Assembly: GCA_016630905.1 (NCBI GenBank)
Contig: WBMQ01000011.1
Coordinates: 930,001-994,000, forward strand
Direction: 5' to 3'
DNA from: Capillidium heterosporum
Lineage: Eukaryota > Entomophthoromycota > Entomophthoromycetes > Entomophthorales > Capillidiaceae
Length of the DNA stretch: 64,000 nucleotides
Within the stretch, counting starts at the first letter, position 1, and the number at the start of each line of letters is the position of its first letter. Positions 36,511 through 48,469 of this stretch are shown piece after piece. The translations under genes were made by a program, and so were the position numbers. The notes beneath the pieces are model-generated. The model saw only the letters and a list, made by a program, of their open reading frames with translations, had not been told where the DNA came from and made no database searches.

Positions 36511-37846
36511 ATTTATTTAACTGTACTGTTATGCACCTTAAATGCTTTGTTACAGATATTTATAGGACTTTTGAGATTTTATTCAAACCATCAGCTTCTA
36601 TTATATTTAAGAGATAAGTTTATGATCAAATTTTGATGAGAATTCTCAAATCTTTACCTTTTCAATAATGTTAAAGCGTACCAAGTTCTTTTGAGCAGTA
36701 TATAATTGGTTTTGCCAAAAAAACTAAATCTGCCTTAGTTCTAGCATATGGGCATTATACCTAGTAATACCTTATTTACTTCAAATACTATGAATTTATT
36801 TATCAGGAAAATATCACCAGGTATGGATACTGCAGATAGGGTAGAGCATGTCTCACATATAGATAGTTTCGAATCAGTTGTATACCAGACTTATTTGTTT
36901 GTATGTTTTGCAGCATCAGTAAATTAATTTTAACTAATAATTTCCTAAACAGCTGCTTTTAGTTAAGTATAGTTGTTATGAAAAAGATTCTGATTTCGGT
37001 ATATGATCCTTTAGAAACTGCTCATATATCCTATTTAGTCAACTTTATATCAGCTTAAATGCCTTGTCGAATCTTCACTTTGTGAGTTGGGTGACCTACC
37101 AAAAGTCTTCTAAATGTCTAGAACTATAAAGTTTTTAGAGTAAACCACGCTTCTTCACATGTCCTTTTTATCCTATTTCCAAGAAACAACTCAATTTTTT
37201 GCTATTAAAATCTATAAATATAAACAATACCATATAAAAACCGCGCGAAAGTGAGTAAAAAAGGACAGCACCAAAAAGCCTGGAGACCCATAGGGTAAAC
37301 CTTTACCTTATCCCTTACGAGCTTATTTTGTCGCTAAATGTGAATAACTCGCTCCATCTGTTATTCCCTGTGGTTTGCTCTTATACCAATGTTTCATTGG
37401 CTTACAAAATTTAAAATTCCTCTCAATAATTTCCTTTTAGGGTGGTATCCTTTCCTACTAGTGAGGACATCTCCCAACATGAAATAAATTTTATTATCTA
37501 AATTATACTAGTGTTTCCAGATCTTGGAGTCTTAGTTTATTTTGGACTGCATACGCTTTGAGCCATACAGGCTATATTTATTTTTACATAGGAAAACTTG
37601 CTTACTTGGAATATAAGTCAAATAGGCTCAAGATTGTTGGCAGGGTTATAATAAATATAGCAAAATCCTATTATTAAAAGAACGAATGAGGTGTTCATAA
37701 TAATTCTCTATATATTTTGATTTAAAATAATACTATCAATCGAATAAAAATTAACTTTACTTAGATGGTCATACAATTTATCGGTAAAAATCGGGTATGT
37801 TTTTATTTAAGCATCACCTTCCTATACAAATCTAGCTTTATTTCTA
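36511..37846. other. Intergenic, nothing recognised
   Basis: About 1.3 kb between the mini-UGT and the 3' end of UGT6. No core box as clear as those of the other UGTs is seen upstream of the mini-UGT. Confidence 0.5.
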
Positions 37847-39523
37847 TCAATGCGACTTAACTTTTGAACTGCTGGGCCTTCCATTCAAAACTACGAATAC
37901 AGCTCCAAACAACCTAACTACTGTATACAAGAGCATACCTACGACAGACAGAATTACTGAAATGACGACAAAGTAGACATCCCAGTTGATAAATTGAACT
38001 CCTTTGGTGGTATGGGATCTAGGTACTAAATAGTCGACTGCACAGTTTGTCTTTCCATTTAGTTGGGGGTTCGACTTACAAAGTTTGCTCAACTGGACAT
38101 AGTTTAAAACTAACTCAACGATGTTGTCTTTCTGCAGTTTGTTGTTCTCGACAATGAGTTTAAACTTCCTCAAGTTGAGGCTGATGCTACCATCCTTATC
38201 CTCGACAATCTCTTTGATGCTGTCAAATATGTACTGGGAGGTGGTGTCGTATTTGTCGACATACCCACCAATCCCCATCTCTACAACTTTCCGGGCGTTG
38301 CGGGGTTGGTCGGCAAAGACTGGGGCTACTAACATGGGAGTGGAGGCGTCTATCGACTCAAAGATCGATTCCAAGCCACCGTGGGTGATGAATAGCTTCA
38401 GGCTGGCATGCTGTAGAATGGCGGGTTGAGGAGCCCATCTCAAAAGCTGGACAGATGCAATGTCTCCATTGAATAGCTGTTCTCGAGTGAAGGCTGTACC
38501 TTGGAACTTGATGGTTTTGGGGAAGATTTCGATGGGGGTGTTTGCCAGTGCCCATATGAACCCGTCGATAACTCTGTGCTCCAACGCCTCTACCAACGCA
38601 GTTAAGAAGAGATCAACATCCCTACTGTTGAGCCTGACTGCTGAACCAAAAGCTATGTAGGCCACTTTGGTCCTACTATTCAAATACACATCTAAATCTG
38701 GAGTCAGACTAGGGATCTTCTCGGAGATAACTGGACCAATCAGCTTGACATTAGGAGGTAAGTTCTTGGCCGATTCAAATCCGAAAAAAGTGTTGGCTAG
38801 ACAGAGTATACCATCGTAGTCGGCAAATATAGTGACAGCAGGCTTTACTCCAAAACTCTTTTTTACTTCATTGAGCTCAGCAACCGTCGAATACATATGG
38901 TAAAGTCCAATAGCTGGCTCTACGATTTTCTGCCAGAATCGCTCATAGAAAGTAAGTTCATTCAAATAGAGAGGACCATACTCGACCGATTCGGTTAATA
39001 ATGGGTCTGGGAACAGCATACCTAAGTCTATGGTTTGGAATCCAGCTACAATAGGGATATCCAACTTCTTGGCAGCGTCAATGCAAAAGTTACTTAGGAA
39101 ATCGCAGATAACTAGATCAGGCTTCTCCACCTTTAACACCTCGGTAAATTGAACAAACTTGGAAGTGTACTCCCAAACCGTATTGCGCTTGAATATGCCT
39201 AGCAATTCAGCCATGCCTACCTTCTTGGTACTGCTGGTGAGTTCAGTGACGTAGCCAACTGGGTTATCCGCTTCTAAAGTACCATCGCCTAAGGGTATAT
39301 ACTCAAAAGGATACCCTTTCATAAACTTCTTGTTGAATGGAGTTGTTGCATATTTGACAGTATGATTCTTGGCTTGGAGGCCGAGCCCTAGTTCGAATAG
39401 ATGCTTGACATGGGATCTCGTACCGAAGCCGTTACTTATGATGATCTTTAAATTGGTGGGAGTGGCATCAACTAAGCTGCTGAGTGCTGTTATGAGCAGC
39501 AGGGTTGGGATGATAAGTTTCAT
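37847..39523 (-). CDS. UGT6: intact membrane UDP-glycosyltransferase
   Basis: The only UGT here with a single open frame: 558 residues, no intron. Signal peptide at about 1–20. N-terminal acceptor domain with G-T-R-S-H-V-K (His38, the likely catalytic base). C-terminal GT1 donor domain with W-A-P-Q (363–366), H-G-G-L-E-S (381–386) and D-Q-P-R-N (405–409), the residues that hold the UDP-sugar. A membrane helix spans about 517–545, and the tail K-V-K-S-H fits the K-x-K-x-x ER-retrieval signal. This is the layout of animal ER UGTs, not of fungal sterol glucosyltransferases. It should transfer a sugar to small lipophilic molecules in the ER lumen; sugar and acceptor are unknown. It is convergent with UGT5 and shares a 756-bp tract with it. 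Confidence 0.9.
   Translation of the reverse strand: MKLIIPTLLLITALSSLVDATPTNLKIIISNGFGTRSHVKHLFELGLGLQAKNHTVKYATTPFNKKFMKGYPFEYIPLGDGTLEADNPVGYVTELTSSTKKVGMAELLGIFKRNTVWEYTSKFVQFTEVLKVEKPDLVICDFLSNFCIDAAKKLDIPIVAGFQTIDLGMLFPDPLLTESVEYGPLYLNELTFYERFWQKIVEPAIGLYHMYSTVAELNEVKKSFGVKPAVTIFADYDGILCLANTFFGFESAKNLPPNVKLIGPVISEKIPSLTPDLDVYLNSRTKVAYIAFGSAVRLNSRDVDLFLTALVEALEHRVIDGFIWALANTPIEIFPKTIKFQGTAFTREQLFNGDIASVQLLRWAPQPAILQHASLKLFITHGGLESIFESIDASTPMLVAPVFADQPRNARKVVEMGIGGYVDKYDTTSQYIFDSIKEIVEDKDGSISLNLRKFKLIVENNKLQKDNIVELVLNYVQLSKLCKSNPQLNGKTNCAVDYLVPRSHTTKGVQFINWDVYFVVISVILSVVGMLLYTVVRLFGAVFVVLNGRPSSSKVKSH
37979..38734 (-). repeat. Inverted duplicate tract, UGT6 copy (756 bp)
   Basis: Partner of 34626–35382, in opposite orientation and about 2.6 kb apart. 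It covers the donor-binding domain up to the start of the membrane helix. The N-terminal part and the extreme C-terminus of the two genes differ clearly. Confidence 0.85.
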
Positions 39524-39578
39524 CTTTCTCTTGAGGTGATTTTCGTCGTTACTTTTTATTGATTTATGAGTATGGTTC

Positions 39579-39749
39579 TTATATAGGTTTTAAAATTTTT
39601 GTAGACAATAGTCTGTTTTAAACTTGAGGAACATGTTTATCCTTTAACATTTTGATACATTCTGCTATTACCTCTTATCTTTCGATGTACTGCTATTTTC
39701 GAAACAGCGTATTACTACTTTTGAAATAAAGCGTCCCTCAAGATATACC
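39579..39749 (-). promoter_or_regulatory. UGT-family promoter of UGT6
   Basis: On the gene strand: upstream box TATATCTTGAGGGACGCTTT and ATTTCAAAAGTAGTA (39711–39749), core box AAAGGATAAAC … TCCTCAAGTTTAA (39616–39646), TATA (CCTATATAAG) near 39578–39587, about 60 bp before the ATG. Confidence 0.65.
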
Positions 39750-40995
39750 TTAGTTAGCTCAATATTCATCTATGTTATTTATCAAATTCTTGGATTTGTT
39801 TGTTCAAGGGCTGGCTTGATATTTTTTCTGGCCTTCCAGACTGAAGTTTCGGGACAGGTTTTGGCAATGTCCATCCGGAAAATAAGATAATTTTTGTTTT
39901 AGATTAGTTTGATCAAACATTATTCGAATAATAGGCTTTTATTCTAGTTAGGCATGTAGTATCTATTGGTTGGTAATAATACTTGCTGACGAAATAGAAA
40001 AGGTAAAAGTACAGAATATTTTTAGCTGGAATTTGCATATCTTTGTAAACTTGAAACAGTATGAATATTGATTCATTTGAACAGGGTTCTTTTAGAGTAG
40101 AAAACTTTAATATAGTGAGCGTACAACAGTTGTCTTCAATGCTTTAAACTTTTCTGCTTTTGCATGAAGAAATTTAAACTTTGTGCATATCTTAATGAGT
40201 TCTATTGAAAGTTCTGTGCAATTGAGTGGATTGGACCCACAAGGTTGAAGACCACTGGAATACAGCAAAATGGTTCTTTGATATATATCGGATAGGACCG
40301 ATTGAGCCGAAACCGAGGTTCAACAAGGCATACTAGTTACTTCAATGGATACAGTAGATCTGATCTAAGCTTATGATCGGGAATAGTTACTCAGTCAGCC
40401 TTCAACAGGGTAGTAGATATTGTAAAGGGTTTTACATTTTTTATTTGCTAAAGCTAAGAGATCTTAGCTTTATATTGAAAATTCGCTTTTAAGGCCTATA
40501 AAGCAGACCAATATTTTCTAGACAATCCAACTTTGATCCACACGTTCAATTAGCTAACTCTACTTTATCATTGGTAGTATATATAGAGTCTTGCTTTTTT
40601 CTATTACATGTAAAGATACTTTTAGAACATTTATTGTGATAGTCGATGCAATGTTGATTTGATATCAATGAAAAGGCTTTAATATCCTACTTTTATCCTT
40701 AGAGAAATCTATGGTCTAACTATAAAGTTCGAGGACGATTTTAAAACTAGTTTATTGTATACTGTATGGGCGAATATGTATTTTACTTCAATTTTAACGT
40801 CTATAGGAAGAAATTATGAAGTCTGCCAGAGCAGTATATCATATTGTTTAGAACATGTCAATTTAGATGGGATTTATAAAACTAGTTGCTATTAAGATAA
40901 GAGTTTATGCTAAAAGATAAAAATAGTTGAAATACAGTCCTTTAATTCGTATATACGTGGCCTTGAAGATGTAACAGAAGGTACGATAGCCCACT
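39750..40995. other. UGT6 upstream flank, no gene
   Basis: The phrase TGTCCCGAAACTT near 39840–39870 (gene strand) recurs upstream of UGT4. Otherwise nothing is recognised. Confidence 0.45.
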
Positions 40996-43088
40996 TCAAA
41001 GTTTAGAAGCCAAATAGCTGGGCTGGTAGTTTCCATACCATCCTTCATTCAAGTTACCACCAAGGTTCAAGCTAGAACTACCGACGTTAGTGTAGGTGGG
41101 TGATTGAGAGATTGGATAAGTCAAGTGGTTTTGAACACCGCTACCACCGCCAATATCGTTACCAAGATAATTGTAGTTTGGATTCGACGCACCCAACCCC
41201 GAGTTAAGCCCTAAACTACCACTATCGATAAACCCACTTGAACCTAAGTTCGAATTTAAAGAGTAGTTCCAATTATTGGGGTTCCACTCACTAGAACTAC
41301 CACCTTCCAAGCTATTCTGATAGTTGGAGTTAAATTTGGTAAGCTGCCTACGATCCAACAACTCACCGTAGTTGAAGCCGACTTCCTTACCTACTGCCAA
41401 TCGAACGACCCGGTTAACGTACTCGGATCCAGTCCAATAATGGCGATAGTTAGAGTAGAGCTGATAGTAGCGTTCGGGGCGTTGTACGTTCTCAATGTAG
41501 CTCAACAATCCACGATCCTTGTAGTCCTTGGCGAAAGCTTCTGTAACCAGAGCTTGTGACTGGACACCTACCATCTTGAGGTATTGGTAAATAAATCCAA
41601 AATTGGCCAAGTGATAGTGGAAGTTCTGCACTTGTATAGGGGTCAGTTGACAATGATCCCAGTTGATGAGGCCTGGTAATTGGTAGCCTAACATAACCTA
41701 AATAAAAGATATAAGTGATGAGTAAAGTCAACAAAGTTTACATTGGGGTTCAAAATTTTGAGGGATTTGGCAAAGTGCTCAGCCTGGTCCAAGTCAGGTA
41801 CCTCGACGTCCAAGACGATGACGTCAGCATAATTCAAGTAGTTGGTGGCTCTTGCCACGGCAGCTTCAATACCGCCATCGTACCGATAGTACCCCTCGTT
41901 AGTTCGAGCTACTTCGGCGTTCCAGTAGATGTGGATGCCCATAGAACTAGCGGCACTGTGCATGTCGTCCAAACTGAGGTCCCTAGACCGCTTGTTCCAT
42001 TCCCGCAGCAGGTAGTCCCGCAAGCTACCCCCCTTCTCCTTGATGTAGTCAACAACAGCTTGATAGTAGGTCTTGAGTTGGGCCATCTTCAACCATCTAA
42101 ATTCGATCAGATCCAATTCGGTTTCGGGGATACCACGATCCAAGGCCGCCTTCAAGATGGAAGTGAGGCGTGTCATAGGCACAGAAGCGCCTAGAATGAA
42201 TCTGTGATCCCTACGATCGATATCCGAGGTGATGAGGGTGGCATCACGAGCCGACGTTGAGATGAAAACAACTTGGTCACAGTCTAAAACATCCAGCTGG
42301 ACTCGAATGGCTAGCAATCGGTTGACAACGTGGCTGATGGGAACCAAGACTTTGCCTTGCGTAAAGATGGAGGATCTAGTACCATTGGCCTGGTCGTCAA
42401 TCTGTAGTCCGGCAGCACCACGTTCTACTAGCATGCGCGTCAGCTTCATTACGGTTGTTATGCCACCATGGCCCGAGTCCATATCGGCAACTATAGGGGC
42501 TAAATAGTCGGATTGGTAGTGATGAGGCTGGTGATACTGTAGCAGCTTAGGGGTACCACTCAATTCGCGTTGACTTCGGTCGTTGAACTCTTGGAATCGA
42601 AATATTTGATCAACAAAGGTAGCTACACTCTCGTAGCTGTAGTCCGAAGTCCCTGGACTAGGTTCACTAAAGTGTTGGCCACACAAATCGACCCCCGAGC
42701 CACTGACTACTATACAGTTCAAATACTTGGAAGCGTGTAGACCTTGGATGGGATTGATTACTGAGAAGGTCTTTATGGAAGAGGTGTTGCGCTGGGAGGA
42801 GGATAATGTCTTGTACAAGCGGTTGGCTAATAGATTGGAATGGTACTGGCGGGGTAGTGCACCGCGCTTACTTACTATGGAGTTGGCAGTATAGGGACGC
42901 TTTATGGAGAGGTAGCGATCGCTAGACCATTTCTTACTAAGGGCCAAAGCTTCCAAGTTGAGTTCACGTTGGGAAGCTGCAAACTGGGGGACCTCCATTT
43001 CCTCATCGGCTTTTACCTTGGCCTTGTTCTGCTCCTTTCCAAGTTTATGTGAAACTGATGGTGATGAGTTAATTGGAATTATCTTCAT
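40996..43088 (-). CDS. Divergent isocitrate-lyase-like protein, catalytic motif lost, peroxisomal SKL tail
   Basis: Two exons (intron 41698–41741) give 682 residues. The fold is clearly isocitrate lyase: I-V-A-D-M-D-S-G-H-G-G near 200, G-K-V-L-V-P near 245, A-T-L-I-T-S-D-I-D-R-R-D-H near 285, and E-G-Y-Y-R-Y-D-G-G-I-E-A-A-V-A-R-A later. The catalytic K-K-C-G-H motif before G-K-V-L-V-P reads R-S-S-I-F (residues 238–242), so the nucleophilic Cys and the His are absent. A-R-T-D has also become S-T-S-A. A ~110-residue Asn/Gly/Ser-rich tail follows the lyase part and ends in S-K-L, a PTS1 peroxisome signal. The frame is clean. It is probably a non-catalytic paralogue in the glyoxylate-cycle compartment; a changed reaction is possible. 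Confidence 0.85.
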
Positions 43089-44190
43089 ACTTTTTACAAA
43101 ATGTTTTACAAAAGGTTACGTTTTCCTTAGTGTTTGTTTATATAAATTCCTTATTTTGTAAAGGGGTTCATTTCTCAAGACGTTGCAAGTTACTGGATTT
43201 GCGAGATAGGATGGAAGGGATGTTGGTATACGTCACCATAAAGTTAGGATACGTAACTTAAATATTTTAAAGGGTATGCAGGTTTGAAACTTGTTTTGTA
43301 GTTTATATGTTAGGATTGAAAGATATATATTTTGTAAACAAAAATAAAGTTACAGTCGGTATTCAAAATGATTGTACATCTAAGTTTGAGAAACTTTGAC
43401 AGATCTTAATCTGAGCTACAACAATATCTAATTCTTTTGAAGTATCTACCTTGAAAGGGAATCGAAAAAGAAACATATCAATAGGAATATTCCCAACAAA
43501 AATATAGTTTAAATATAGTTTGATATGTTAATCTCCCTCAGTAAAATATAGCAATAGCTAGCTAAAATCACAATCAAGATTGGTGATTTATAGTCTTCTC
43601 TGTATCGTTCTAATTTTACCACGTGTAAGAGAACTGCAAGCAGTGATTACTAAGCTGGTTATTTATATGAGAATGAATATCATCTAAAGGGCCTATTTAA
43701 GCTATATTTAACACCAAATATACCATTGAAGCTCTAGTTTCGTTACACAACTTTGTAACTAAACTCACTAAAATATTGAACCAACTTTTGAAATGTAATA
43801 GACCTCAACTATGAACAAAAGTTGGCTTGTGTAAAGCAGCTATCTGATAAAATAAGCTATTGTAAAAGCTACTTTTATAGCATCACCTTCAATATATACT
43901 CTTCTCAACATCCGATGATTGAAAGAGGTGAATATTGGAACTGGTGTTCTTCAAAAGGAATCATGAGAACTCATAATTCCTTTGAAAAGCACTATCCCTT
44001 CCAAATTTCTACTTTTGTTCCGAAAGAAGCTATCTTACTACCCCCATCTCTATTATAAGGTTTAATTTTCCCAACCAGAATCATATATATCAGAATATAA
44101 AGGACAAAGGTAGCGCTGGATTTAATTCCACAAGTTAAGTATTCGACAAAAGTAGCAGACATAGCTATCAGCTATGAGTTATAATATATA
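43089..44190. other. Intergenic, nothing recognised
   Basis: AT-rich DNA upstream of the isocitrate-lyase-like gene. The frame at 43822–44058 has no recognisable domain. Confidence 0.45.
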
Positions 44191-44199
44191 TTTTGAAGA

Positions 44200-44445
44200 T
44201 CATTTTGTTATTGGTCTACTTATCAATCCAAGATATGGCCAGCACATTAACACATTCAGTAAAACTAAGCACAGGTACATGAAGTTAAAATTTGGAATTC
44301 TAGAAACTGGATGAAGTTAGAGTCAATCGGTTTACCTTTTGGCAAGAATGGCGAGTTTTACATCGGTCCCGAACTGAACTTCCGGGATAGCATAGATAAC
44401 TGTGATCCTTCACCAAGTGTACCAAGTCTCAAGTGCAAATAAATA
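44200..44445 (+). pseudogene. Possible decayed glycosyltransferase N-terminus
   Basis: Two fragments look like the N-terminal part of another UGT type: V-I-G-L-L-I-N-P-R-Y-G-Q-H-I-N-T-F (around 44208–44260) and, after a stop and frame change, V-E-S-I-G-L-P-F-G-K-N-G-E-F-Y-I-G-P-E-L-N-F-R-D (around 44313–44385). The pattern N-P-x-x-G-x-H-I-N followed by G-x-P-F … I-G-P-E/D-L-N fits GT1 enzymes. No donor domain is found downstream. It is not a close relative of UGT1–6. Confidence 0.3.
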
Positions 44446-45226
44446 GTCAAGGACGATTACCTGCAGTGGAACGAGTTGAAAATTTTGAAGATCAAATCCA
44501 GTGGTTAATTTGCTTCATTAACAACCTTTTCAAGAAATGGTGTTATCAGTTGAATAGGATTGTTAAATGGTAGTGTAGATGCTTATAGTAAAGGTAGAGA
44601 ATAGCAACGTCTATACGATCGAGCTATTTATGTAGCAGAATAAAATTTTAGTACTTGTAGCTTGAAGCTTATTTCTTTGGCTCAATAATTTTTGATCTTA
44701 AGGCTTTATCGAATGAGGATTAGTTACTATACCATATCTTTTGAATACAGTACTTGAGATATGGATTTTAGATTTAATAGATACTGTATTTGATGTGGTT
44801 TACTTGAAAATATCAAATAGAGAATGCTAATCTACCAACATCGTCCTCAAAGAGGTTTTAATAGTCAAGTCATTCAACTTCACCAAGTATTTATATTATA
44901 ATAATAATCCAATTTAAAATATACTATGTAAAAGTTGGTATTTAGTAGCTATGAATATAAATATGAGTAAGAAAGGTACTTAAAATAAAATGTCGGTGAG
45001 CTATATGCTTAAATTCAAATCAATAAAATATAGATGAAGTAACAGAGGCGCATAGTCAACTTCCTTGTTGAAGAAAGTACGTGATTCAACAGCTATTTAA
45101 TAGAAATTACTTTATTTGTGTTGGACCTCTATTAATTACTATAGGGCATCTATGAAATCTAAACTGAGCTAAAACTTCAAATGGCTAAAGAATATTCAAC
45201 TTGGACATTTGATAATGTGGATGGAA
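44446..45226. other. Intergenic, nothing recognised
   Basis: No supportable feature. Confidence 0.45.
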
Positions 45227-46555
45227 CTATTCTATGATCCTTTCTGACTTTGTAAAGGTCTGAGCAACTAATAGGGGAAAGACAAGTGTAGCATCGGCAT
45301 GTACCTAAATTTTGGTATTGGTTAAAAACGAAGGTGTGATTTCAACTTACCTTGACATGCTCACCCTCCATCTTGATTTTACCCCAGGAGATGGCTTCTT
45401 CAGGTCGAGCTCCCGCATCTGAGCCATCAAACTCCATTCCTGTATTGATGTAGACGGCATAGTCAGCCCCATTACGCTAAAAGTTCAGCTTTAATAAAAC
45501 TATTATCTACAAGTAAAAATATACCATCAGATTTGCATTACAAATATGGTGTTTGACGACACCACCACCCAAAATGATCATGCCAGTTTTCTTGGCGAAT
45601 ACGGCTTCGTTGTTCATCAACCTAATATCCTCCACCAAATCGATAACTAAACCGGGGTTTTTGTAGGTGTGAAAGTAAATCATATCACCCAAAGAGCCGT
45701 CAGTTATGGCTGGGCAGTAGACAGGGATGTTGTTTTTATAGGCCCAGTAGTAGACCGAGTCGGGATTGTTGATTTCCTTACCCAAACGGTGGATCAGTTT
45801 GGAGGGAGTCCATTTAGCACCCTAAAATTAAACAATCACTTTAGTTTTCACTTTCATTTGGCAAAAATTTAGTACTTCATTCTTCTGTTCGTCCAGCATC
45901 TTATCTAAGATGGGTAGTAACCAGTCTTCGAACTTGCAGTAGTTGTCGTTGGGTACGAGTAGGTTGCCGATGCGGTTTAAACCATTTTGCCTCAGTTTCT
46001 TGCCATCAAGTTGAAAGTCTCCAAGGTAGGTGGGTCCTAGACATTTGATAAAGTCTTCTTCGATACCACCGGCGGTTGTAACTACTACATCAACCTAAAG
46101 CTATTAACTATCGATTTGTTTTTATAAAAAGTACCTTCTTATTCTGAACTAAAAATTTGAAAGTGTCTCTCAGACCAGACGATATCATGTTGGAAGTATA
46201 TCCCAAAAATATTTTACATTTGGTTGCTTTGCGTACTTCTATGTCCCTATACTCTTCGGTTTCCGTCTCAAGTATTTCGTCATCAATAAGTCTCCAATGA
46301 GTCTTTAAACAATTAATAAAGTTTGTTGGAAAAAATAAATACCATCTGTTTGACAATTTCAATTGCCTTTCCAAAGTTGGTAGCTTGGAATCCAGTTGTC
46401 AAGTAACTTTGTAAAAGTAAATTGTAGTCGGGGGTCTCATTGACTTTGAAGGTGTAACCTTGAACTTCCGTTTGATTTTCGGGTAACTGGCTGGGTTTCA
46501 AAACGGCTGCTTGGATGGATTGGGGTACTTCGTTCTTCACTTCTTTATTGTCCAT
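45227..46555 (-). CDS. DYS1: Deoxyhypusine synthase
   Basis: Six exons joined by five short introns. ATG 46555 opens M-D-N-K-E-V. Family blocks follow in order: [15 protein letters not shown], the NAD-binding [54 protein letters not shown]. The active-site Lys lies in S-W-G-K-I-K, followed by [15 protein letters not shown]. The enzyme moves the aminobutyl group of spermidine onto a lysine of eIF5A in the cytosol. All exon joins are in frame and the stop is at 45227–45229. Confidence 0.95.
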
Positions 46556-46962
46556 CTTGGCTGTATTCTAGGGAATAAAAGTTGGTTGCTTAGCTAAAAT
46601 TTTTCTTTTATAGTGGATCTGGTTGATGGAACTTTCATTATTTTACTGGAATATATAAAGTGCACCCGTTTTGGTGCAAATTTAGATATCCAATAAAATA
46701 GCCTTATTCTATATAATCTATATATATCTATTGGCACTTTAAATTACTGTATCGGAAGCTTCTGAAAAAGTGCATTAAAAGATGAATTAAATTGCTAATG
46801 ACAACTATTGCATCCAAGGTCGTTTTCAGCTGCAAATATAGCAGTCTATTTCTGTATAATAAATTGGTTTGTAAAATGAAGGTGCAATATAAAAAGTAAA
46901 AGTAGTTAGATTTATAAAAGATAGAATATTATAAATACTACTTGAATTCTAAGATTTATAAA
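46556..46962. other. DYS1 upstream region
   Basis: Holds the DYS1 promoter and the 3' flank of the next minus-strand gene. No element stands out. Confidence 0.4.
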
Positions 46963-48469
46963 TTAGATATTCACTTTAAACTCAAATTCAACAACCAAGT
47001 CCCACATATCTAAATCTCTAACTTGAATTTCGATATCCAGTAGACCTTCCAAAATAGCTTTCAGTTTGTCATGAATTCTAGGAAAATTTTTTAGTAGTGC
47101 ACTAGATTCGTCTATCAACAACTTGAATAGCTTTGGATTGTCCAGAAGCACTGATTGGTATGCTTCCGTAAGGTGAAGGTAGTTAATAAGCATTAAGCCG
47201 GGTTGGAGTAAATCGACATTGCCATTTACTACTGAAATATTGGCTCCATTATAGTTTTGTCGATCCAATTTAAGCTCCATCATGAGTTTTGTCAAAGTCA
47301 CTAGGTTAGGTTCCATGGGCAGCAGATAAAAGTTTAAAAAGTCGTAAATTTGTTCGACAGTTTCGATTTCCAATGTTCTATATGGATCCAAAGGTAGAGA
47401 TAAAGGAACGATCAAAGCTAATTTAAGAAAAAGCTCAACCAATGCAATAACTGGTAGTCGACTGTAAAAGGGTCCAGATTTGATAACATTCGTGGTCGCA
47501 TCTTCCAAATAATCATACCAAATAGATTCCTTAACCTCAATTAAACCAAGGTAATGCTTTCGAAAAAACTGTAGGCATAGGTCAACCTAAATAAAAACTG
47601 TCATTATATAATTGATATAGTGCACTTACTCCAACTCTGTTATCGACAAAAACAATGGCGAGTTCGATTAATTTGAAAAGACTCAGGCTTGATTCCGAAG
47701 TGAGCGGCATATCTCCCTTCAAAGTTCAAGTAAAATTCACCTAAAGATGCTCTTACCAGAATTTGAAAACATCGTAACCCGACAGTTGCATAGGTACTAA
47801 AATCCAACTTTAAAAACGAAATGCATTGCGTTGTGAGGTAGTAACGATCAACTTCTTCAACTGGTATTGAATTGATTTTTCTACGAATAGGTAAGTTATA
47901 AAATAATAGAAAATTATACCTTTAGCAAACCCGACCAATAATTTAAAACTGGTAAAAAGCTATAGTTTGACTCTGCATTTGAAATGCGTATCGCTTTAAA
48001 TAACTTGTAAAAATAAAGCTTGGTAAAAGTAATAGGTATTCAAGCTATTATCAGCACTTGAACTATTTAAGCTATTTACCACTTTATCGATAATAGCTAA
48101 ATCCTACTTTTAAAATAAAAGTTAATAAAAGTATATCAAAAGAATGTTACCAATTTAGCATCCTTTATACTGAATTTCAAAAGCAACTGGCAAGTTGTAT
48201 AGTTTACAAATCGAAAATTTAAATTGGAAAAGTTTACCAGCTATAAAGAAAAACTAATAAGTTAGGATACTATAAGGTACTTACCAAGCTATCTATAATG
48301 GCATGCAGTTCCAAATTTGCTGTAGTTGATTTATCAATAATTCTATGTAGAATTGTAATTACTGTAGGTTGCTCGCAAGCTTGGTTCACCAACTTGAGGA
48401 ATAGAAATTAACATTCCACCAAAAGACAAAAAATTATGTTACTTGCTTTATTTCACATTGATCGCCCAT
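46963..48469 (-). CDS. Helical protein of unknown function, many introns
   Basis: ATG 48469 (M-G-D-Q-C-E-I-K-Q) followed by about seven short introns gives a continuous protein of roughly 410 residues. The 3' exon (46963–47508 and a little upstream) is the longest. The sequence is leucine-rich and helical throughout, with no signal peptide or membrane segment that I can see. I do not recognise a family; an armadillo/HEAT-like scaffold is only a guess. An apparent frame jump near 47735 disappears if a 40-nt intron runs from GTAAGAG to TTTGAAG, giving Q-I-L-G-D-M-P-L-T-S-E-S-S-L-S-L-F-K-L. It is divergent from RPA43 across 269 bp, so the two may share a promoter. Confidence 0.6.

Noticed and set aside
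34700-38660. Long antisense open frames inside UGT5 and UGT6, identical in both genes
   Set aside because: They are shadows of the UGT frame. Their identity only reflects the shared 756-bp tract and is useful merely as a check on DNA identity.
47700-47790. A +1 shift in the unknown protein at 46963–48469
   Set aside because: A normal 40-nt GT–AG intron restores the frame with sensible sequence, so no shift is needed.
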